From the NCBI RefSeq assembly GCF_015477775.1, contig NZ_JADLQO010000016.1:62001-126000 (forward strand): a DNA stretch of 64,000 bases, in the 5' to 3' direction. Below the pieces are notes generated by a model. It did not search any database. It saw only the letters and a list, made by a program, of their open reading frames with translations, and was not told the origin of the DNA. This document shows positions 41,261 through 64,000 of this stretch, one piece after another. This DNA is from Nocardia abscessus. GTDB taxonomy: Bacteria; Actinomycetota; Actinomycetes; Mycobacteriales; Mycobacteriaceae. The number at the start of each line of letters is the position of its first letter. Position 1 is the first letter of the stretch. A program made the translations under genes and the position numbers.

Positions 41261-42088
41261 TTATCGGCTCGGCGAACCCTGCTGGTCATGGGCCGCTGCC
41301 GTCTCGTGTACGGCTTCGGCGATGGCGCGGAAGTCTTTCCGCAGGAGGGCGCCGTGGTTGCTGGGGACCTTCGCGCTGATGCGGATGTTCGGGTTGCGGA
41401 CGGTCACCGCGTCGAGGCTGGTGCGGATCCGTTCTTGCTCATCACCGCGGCTTCCGAACGACGTCCCGGAAGCGACCACATACCGCATCGGCACGGTGAT
41501 GTCGTCCAGCACGGGCCCCAGCTCCTGCTCGCGGGAGAGTTTGCCGAGTTCGATGTTGCTGTCGGCCATTTGTTCGGCGGTCATCCGCGGGGTCAGCCCT
41601 GTCGGGCGCAGCAGCGGGGTGATCCAGCCCAGCCGCTTGAACAACTTGCGGATCCGCTGCTCCATGGCCTCATCGAGCCAGTCGTGCGGGAACGCGCCGT
41701 CGACCAGCACCGCACCCACGGCACGGTCCGGATTCCGGGCGGCCCAGTGCGCCGCGACGACTGCCCCGTAGGACCAGCCCACCACCAGCGCCCGGTCCAC
41801 ACCCCTGGCCGCCAGGACGGCATCGACATCCCGGACGGCGGCCTCGAACGAATAGTCCGCCGAACGCCGCGATTTGCCGCGAGCCCGCTCGTCGTAAGTG
41901 ATGTGCCGGAACCCGGAACCGAGTTCGGCGATGACCTTCCGCCAGTAGCTCTGAGTGGCGAACTGGCCATTGAGATAGACCACGGGGATACCCGCACCGC
42001 CGGTGTCGGTGACGGCCAAGGCCGTATCGTCGACCGACACCATGCCGGTCCACTTCGAGATGGTCGAGGAAGTGTTGTCCTTTGTCAT
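41261..42088 (-). CDS. Alpha/beta hydrolase
   Basis: 275 aa. The nucleophile elbow is GWSYG, the oxyanion segment VVYLNGQFATQSYWRK, the Asp region is in the VLDDITVPMRYVVAS part, and the catalytic His is in VPSNHGALLRKD. It belongs to the HSL/haloperoxidase-like esterases. The start is ATG 42088; the larger open frame to 42670 runs antisense to the PPOX gene and is excluded. Substrate unknown. Confidence 0.9.
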   Translation of the reverse strand: MTKDNTSSTISKWTGMVSVDDTALAVTDTGGAGIPVVYLNGQFATQSYWRKVIAELGSGFRHITYDERARGKSRRSADYSFEAAVRDVDAVLAARGVDRALVVGWSYGAVVAAHWAARNPDRAVGAVLVDGAFPHDWLDEAMEQRIRKLFKRLGWITPLLRPTGLTPRMTAEQMADSNIELGKLSREQELGPVLDDITVPMRYVVASGTSFGSRGDEQERIRTSLDAVTVRNPNIRISAKVPSNHGALLRKDFRAIAEAVHETAAAHDQQGSPSR

Positions 42089-42262
42089 GGCGACAACTTT
42101 CAGCGTCTGACCTGACAACACCCTGACACCGACCTGACACGGCCACTGACACGATTTGCCGCGCTCTGCCGCCTTGTGGACGACAGAGGCTGGAGTCGTC
42201 CGGCAAGTCGTTCCGGCGATTCGTCGCGTGATCTGTGGCCGACCGCGACCTAGGGTGAGCGG

Positions 42263-42688
42263 ATGGCCTCTCTTTCCGATCCCGAAGTGCGCGAGTTCCT
42301 CACCCACGGCACCCGTACCGGCAAGGTGGCGTTCGTCGCCGCGGACGGCAGGCCGGTGGTGAGTCCGGTGTGGTTCGTCCTCGAGGGAGACGAGCTGGTC
42401 TTCAACACCGGCAAGTCGACCGCGAAGGGCAAGGCGTTCGCCCGTGACGGGCGCATCGCCGTGTGCGTGGACCTGGAGGAACCGCCCTATGCGTCGGTTC
42501 AGTTGCAGGGCTCGGTCACGCTCTCGGAAGACCCCGACGAGCTGCTGCGCACGGCCACCGAGATCGGCGGCCGCTACATGGGCGCGGACCGCGCCGAGGA
42601 ATTCGGCAAGCGCAACGGCGTCCCCGGCGAACTGGTGGTCCGGCTGCGACCCACGAAAGTGATCGCCCACTTCGACGCCACCGCCTGA
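42263..42688 (+). CDS. PPOX-class F420-dependent oxidoreductase
   Basis: A 141-aa split beta-barrel. It has FLTHGTRTGKVAFVAADGRP, VVSPVWFVLEGDELVFNTGK, GKAFARDGRIAVCVDLEEPP and the C-terminal VVRLRPTKVIAHFD, a typical layout of the mycobacterial/nocardial F420-binding PPOX family (Rv1155/Rv2074-like). These reduce tetrapyrroles or other substrates with deazaflavin F420H2. The substrate here is not known. Confidence 0.9.
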   Translation: MASLSDPEVREFLTHGTRTGKVAFVAADGRPVVSPVWFVLEGDELVFNTGKSTAKGKAFARDGRIAVCVDLEEPPYASVQLQGSVTLSEDPDELLRTATEIGGRYMGADRAEEFGKRNGVPGELVVRLRPTKVIAHFDATA

Positions 42689-42762
42689 CCGGCCGAATCG
42701 CCGCCGCTGCGTTTCGCCGGTGGTCGGGTGTCGCAGGCGTATCCGCTACTGGTGCTCGAGCC

Positions 42763-43050
42763 GGTTCGCCGCAGATCCTGCCGCGTTCGGGCCGCGGGCT
42801 CAGGCGCTCGTCGCGGGGTGTCGCTATTATACCGGTGCTCGGGTTGGGTTCGCCGTCGAGCCGGTGTGATCGGGCCGCAAACTTTCGCTTGGTCGCCAGG
42901 TGCCGCCGTTGCCCGGCTACTGGTTCGCGGCGTTCGGGCCGCAAGCTTCGGCGCTCGTCGCCGGGGGTCGTCGTAGTACCGCGGCCGGGGCGCGGCTGGT
43001 TCGCTGTCGACCCTGCCGCGATCGAGTCGCAAGCTTCGGCGCTCGGTCGC
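42763..43050. repeat. Four degenerate repeats upstream of cobM
   Basis: Copies at about 42763-42814, 42847-42896, 42922-42961 and 42998-43050 each begin GGTTCGC and end near CGCTCGTCGC, with GGGCCGCAAGCTTCGGCG or a variant between. The spacing is 75-85 bases. They fill the gene-free stretch 42689-43088 between the PPOX gene and cobM. Confidence 0.8.
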
Positions 43051-43088
43051 TGGGTTGGCGGTGGACGGCGGTCAATACACTCGCGCGC

Positions 43089-43856
43089 ATGACCGTGCAC
43101 TTCATCGGGGCCGGGCCGGGCGCGGCCGATCTGTTGACGGTGCGCGCGGTCGAGTTGCTGCGCGCGTCGCCTGTTTGCCTGTACGCGGGGACCTATCTGG
43201 ATCCCGACGTGCTGGCGTACTGCGCGCCGGACGCCGAGCTGGTCGATACCCAGCACCTGGACCTCGACCAGATCACCGAGCGTCTGGTGCGCGCCACCTC
43301 GGAAGGCAAGGACGTGGCTCGCCTGTGCTCGGGAGACCCGTCGCTGTATTCGGCGCTGACCGAGCAGACCCGCAGGCTCGACGCGCACAGCGTGCCGTGG
43401 GACGTCACGCCGGGCGTGCCCGCCTATGCCGCCGCCGCGGCGGTGCTCGGCGCGGAGCTGACGGTGCCGAAGCTGGTGCAGTCGGTCGTGCTGACCCGCA
43501 CCCAGGCCCGCTCCACCGCGATGCCAGAGTCCGAAGCGCTGGCGAACTTCGCCGCCACCGGAGCCACCGTCGCGCTGCACCTGGCCATCACCCGCGTCCG
43601 CGCCCTGGCCACCGAACTGGCTGCCGACTACGGCCCCGACTGCCCGGTCGCCGTCGTCTACCGCGCCAGTCAACCCGAGCAACTGGTCCTGCGCGGCACC
43701 CTGACCGACATCGCCGACCAGGTCGAAGCCGCCGGACTGCGGCAGGCGGCGGTGATCCTGGTGGGCCGCGCGCTCACACCTGCGGTCTCGTGCGCGGAAT
43801 CCCACCTCTACGACCCCTCGCGGGTACGCAAGCCCGCCGGTGCGCAGCGCGACTGA
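43089..43856 (+). CDS. cobM: Precorrin-4 C11-methyltransferase
   Basis: A 255-aa SAM-dependent tetrapyrrole methylase of aerobic cobalamin synthesis, adding the C11 methyl of precorrin-4 to give precorrin-5. The N-terminal VHFIGAGPGAADLLTVRAV holds the P-loop-like GAGPG. RLCSGDPSLYSALTEQ and TPGVPAYAAAAAVLGAELTV are the family motifs, and GRALTP ends the core. The upstream open frame from 42900 is excluded; ATG 43089 gives the standard length. No other cob gene is nearby in this window. Confidence 0.94.
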   Translation: MTVHFIGAGPGAADLLTVRAVELLRASPVCLYAGTYLDPDVLAYCAPDAELVDTQHLDLDQITERLVRATSEGKDVARLCSGDPSLYSALTEQTRRLDAHSVPWDVTPGVPAYAAAAAVLGAELTVPKLVQSVVLTRTQARSTAMPESEALANFAATGATVALHLAITRVRALATELAADYGPDCPVAVVYRASQPEQLVLRGTLTDIADQVEAAGLRQAAVILVGRALTPAVSCAESHLYDPSRVRKPAGAQRD

Positions 43857-44115
43857 CAGCGGTGCGGGTGGGTCGCCTGGACGGTTCATGGCAGCGGCGG
43901 CCCGTTGCTCCGACGCTGCGGGCGGCTGGACGGCGCGCAGGGCGGATGACGACGGCGCGGGTGGACCGCCTGAACGGCGAATGCCAGCGGCAGCGAGCCC
44001 ATTGCTCCGACGCTGCGGGCGGCTGGCCAGTGCGCAGCGCAACTAGCAACGGCGCAGGTGGGTGGCCTGAACCGGCGACAAGTAGGAAGCGGCCCGTTAC
44101 TCCGATACGACCCCG
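43842..44115. repeat. Three tandem degenerate repeats extending the cobM 3' end
   Basis: Units start at GCGCAG at 43842, 43935 and 44032. Each runs about 95 bases through GGTGGGTCGCCTGGACGG or a variant, AGCGGCGGCCCG and ATTGCTCCGACGCTGCGG. The first unit includes the cobM stop codon, so the array grew out of the gene end. The rest of the gap to 44773 has no gene. Confidence 0.8.
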
Positions 44116-44773
44116 GCAGCGGCGCGTTGCCGCGCAGCTCCGCGCGCAGCGTGCGGCTCTCGTTCGGGCCGGAACCCGGCGGGTTCGCGGGTCGCGCAGC
44201 GCAGCGGCACCTGCGGCCTTCGAGTGCTCGGATCTGCGGTCGGCGCAACTCGGCAGGCGCGCTGCTCGGCTGAGGCGCGCTCGGCTCGAGGTTCGAGACG
44301 CTCGGCTCGGCCTGCGCCCGACCCGGCCGCGATGATCTTGGTCGTCCGGCGGGCGGTCCACCGAGGGCGGGTGCCGTAGGCGCCTGCCGGAGCGCGGCGC
44401 GAAAGTGCCCTGATGGCGCAGGAGTGACGTATGTGAGAACCGCAACATCATCTGGCGAACTCACTGCAATGCCCCTGCCTGCGGTGATGTTTGCTCGCTA
44501 TGTCCGGTGGTTGGTCGGGTGCCGGGGGCGACGGTAGATTGATCCGGTGATTCGCAAAGAAGGTCCCGGCGGAGCCGGTCGGTGGGTTCTGGGCACGGTC
44601 GAGCCCATGTAACGAGCCCGGCATGTTGGACAGATAGTTCAAATGAACATTTTTTGCCTGATTTGATGTGAGAACTGAACCTGGGGACGCAGGCGCCACG
44701 CTCGGATAGGTGCGCGCCCCCTCCGGGTGTGGTCGGGGAGCGCTTGCGTGGTGTTCCGGAAGCGAGGTTACGG
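44116..44773. other. Gene-free leader/promoter region upstream of the NRPS gene
   Basis: No gene recognised. The segment 44620-44680 is markedly AT-rich (GTTCAAATGAACATTTTTTG) in GC-rich DNA and is the likely promoter zone of the NRPS. It includes an imperfect GTTCA-AA-TGAAC symmetry. I see no IdeR-type iron box. Confidence 0.45.

Positions 44774-64000
<19,227 letters not shown>

Noticed and set aside
44116..44773. Search for an IdeR/Fur-type iron box upstream of the NRPS
   Set aside because: No TTAGGTTAGGCTAACCTAA-like sequence was seen; the AT-rich GTTCAAATGAAC symmetry is too weak to call an operator.

Overview
The window is high-GC actinobacterial chromosome, most likely Nocardia or a close mycolic-acid relative. 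The evidence is the GC-rich third codon positions, a leucine-catabolism operon with the same gene order as the citE-maoC-fadE19-accA1-accD1-tetR cluster of Mycobacterium tuberculosis, F420-type flavoproteins, and very large multimodular NRPS coding. No rRNA, tRNA, CRISPR array or intact insertion sequence was recognised.

Layout. 0-2.7 kb: a RibD-like reductase and an arginyl-tRNA synthetase of the E. coli type. 3-8.4 kb: an accessory block with an XRE/TPR-like regulator facing three overlapping small genes, a candidate nuclease-like coiled-coil protein with a small acidic partner, and a 5'-truncated copy of one of the small genes. 8.5-13.1 kb: an aldo/keto reductase, two adjacent paralogous regulators that each carry two TetR DNA-binding domains, and a simple-sequence repeat before a 60-aa gene. 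13.3-24.4 kb: a leucine/ketone-body island. On the minus strand it holds acetoacetyl-CoA synthetase, a CitE-like lyase, a MaoC hydratase, an acyl-CoA dehydrogenase and the two subunits of a biotin carboxylase with overlapping start and stop codons, then 3-hydroxybutyrate dehydrogenase overlapping an MHS-type transporter. A TetR regulator diverges from the carboxylase genes. 24.6-27.4 kb: an NCS1 permease and a LysR regulator. A near-identical 18-bp inverted-repeat site lies at the LysR start codon and upstream of the transporter. 27.4-32.9 kb: another XRE/TPR-like regulator, a resolvase-like fragment, a coupled TetR/flavoprotein pair and small proteins. 33-41 kb: a gene-poor accessory stretch with pseudogenes (a DoxX-family gene and a pentapeptide-repeat gene end), two copies of a perfect 16-bp palindrome, a membrane-anchored pentapeptide-repeat protein, a lectin-like fragment, an ANTAR protein and an RsbW-like ATPase. 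41-44 kb: an alpha/beta hydrolase, a PPOX flavoprotein and cobM, with degenerate tandem repeats on either side of cobM.

The last 19.2 kb (about 44.77 kb to the window end) is one uninterrupted plus-strand reading frame for a giant non-ribosomal peptide synthetase that runs off the window. Six modules are visible (C-A-T x6, more than 6,400 residues). All condensation motifs and all carrier-protein serines are intact. Pocket residues read as Ser (module 3), Ser (module 4) and Thr (module 5) with good confidence; modules 1, 2 and 6 are unassigned. The first C domain resembles the acyl/aryl-accepting starter C domain of EntF. The last carrier domain has the LGGDSI form typical of carriers that precede an epimerase. 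A 5,264-codon open frame on the opposite strand is a composition artefact.
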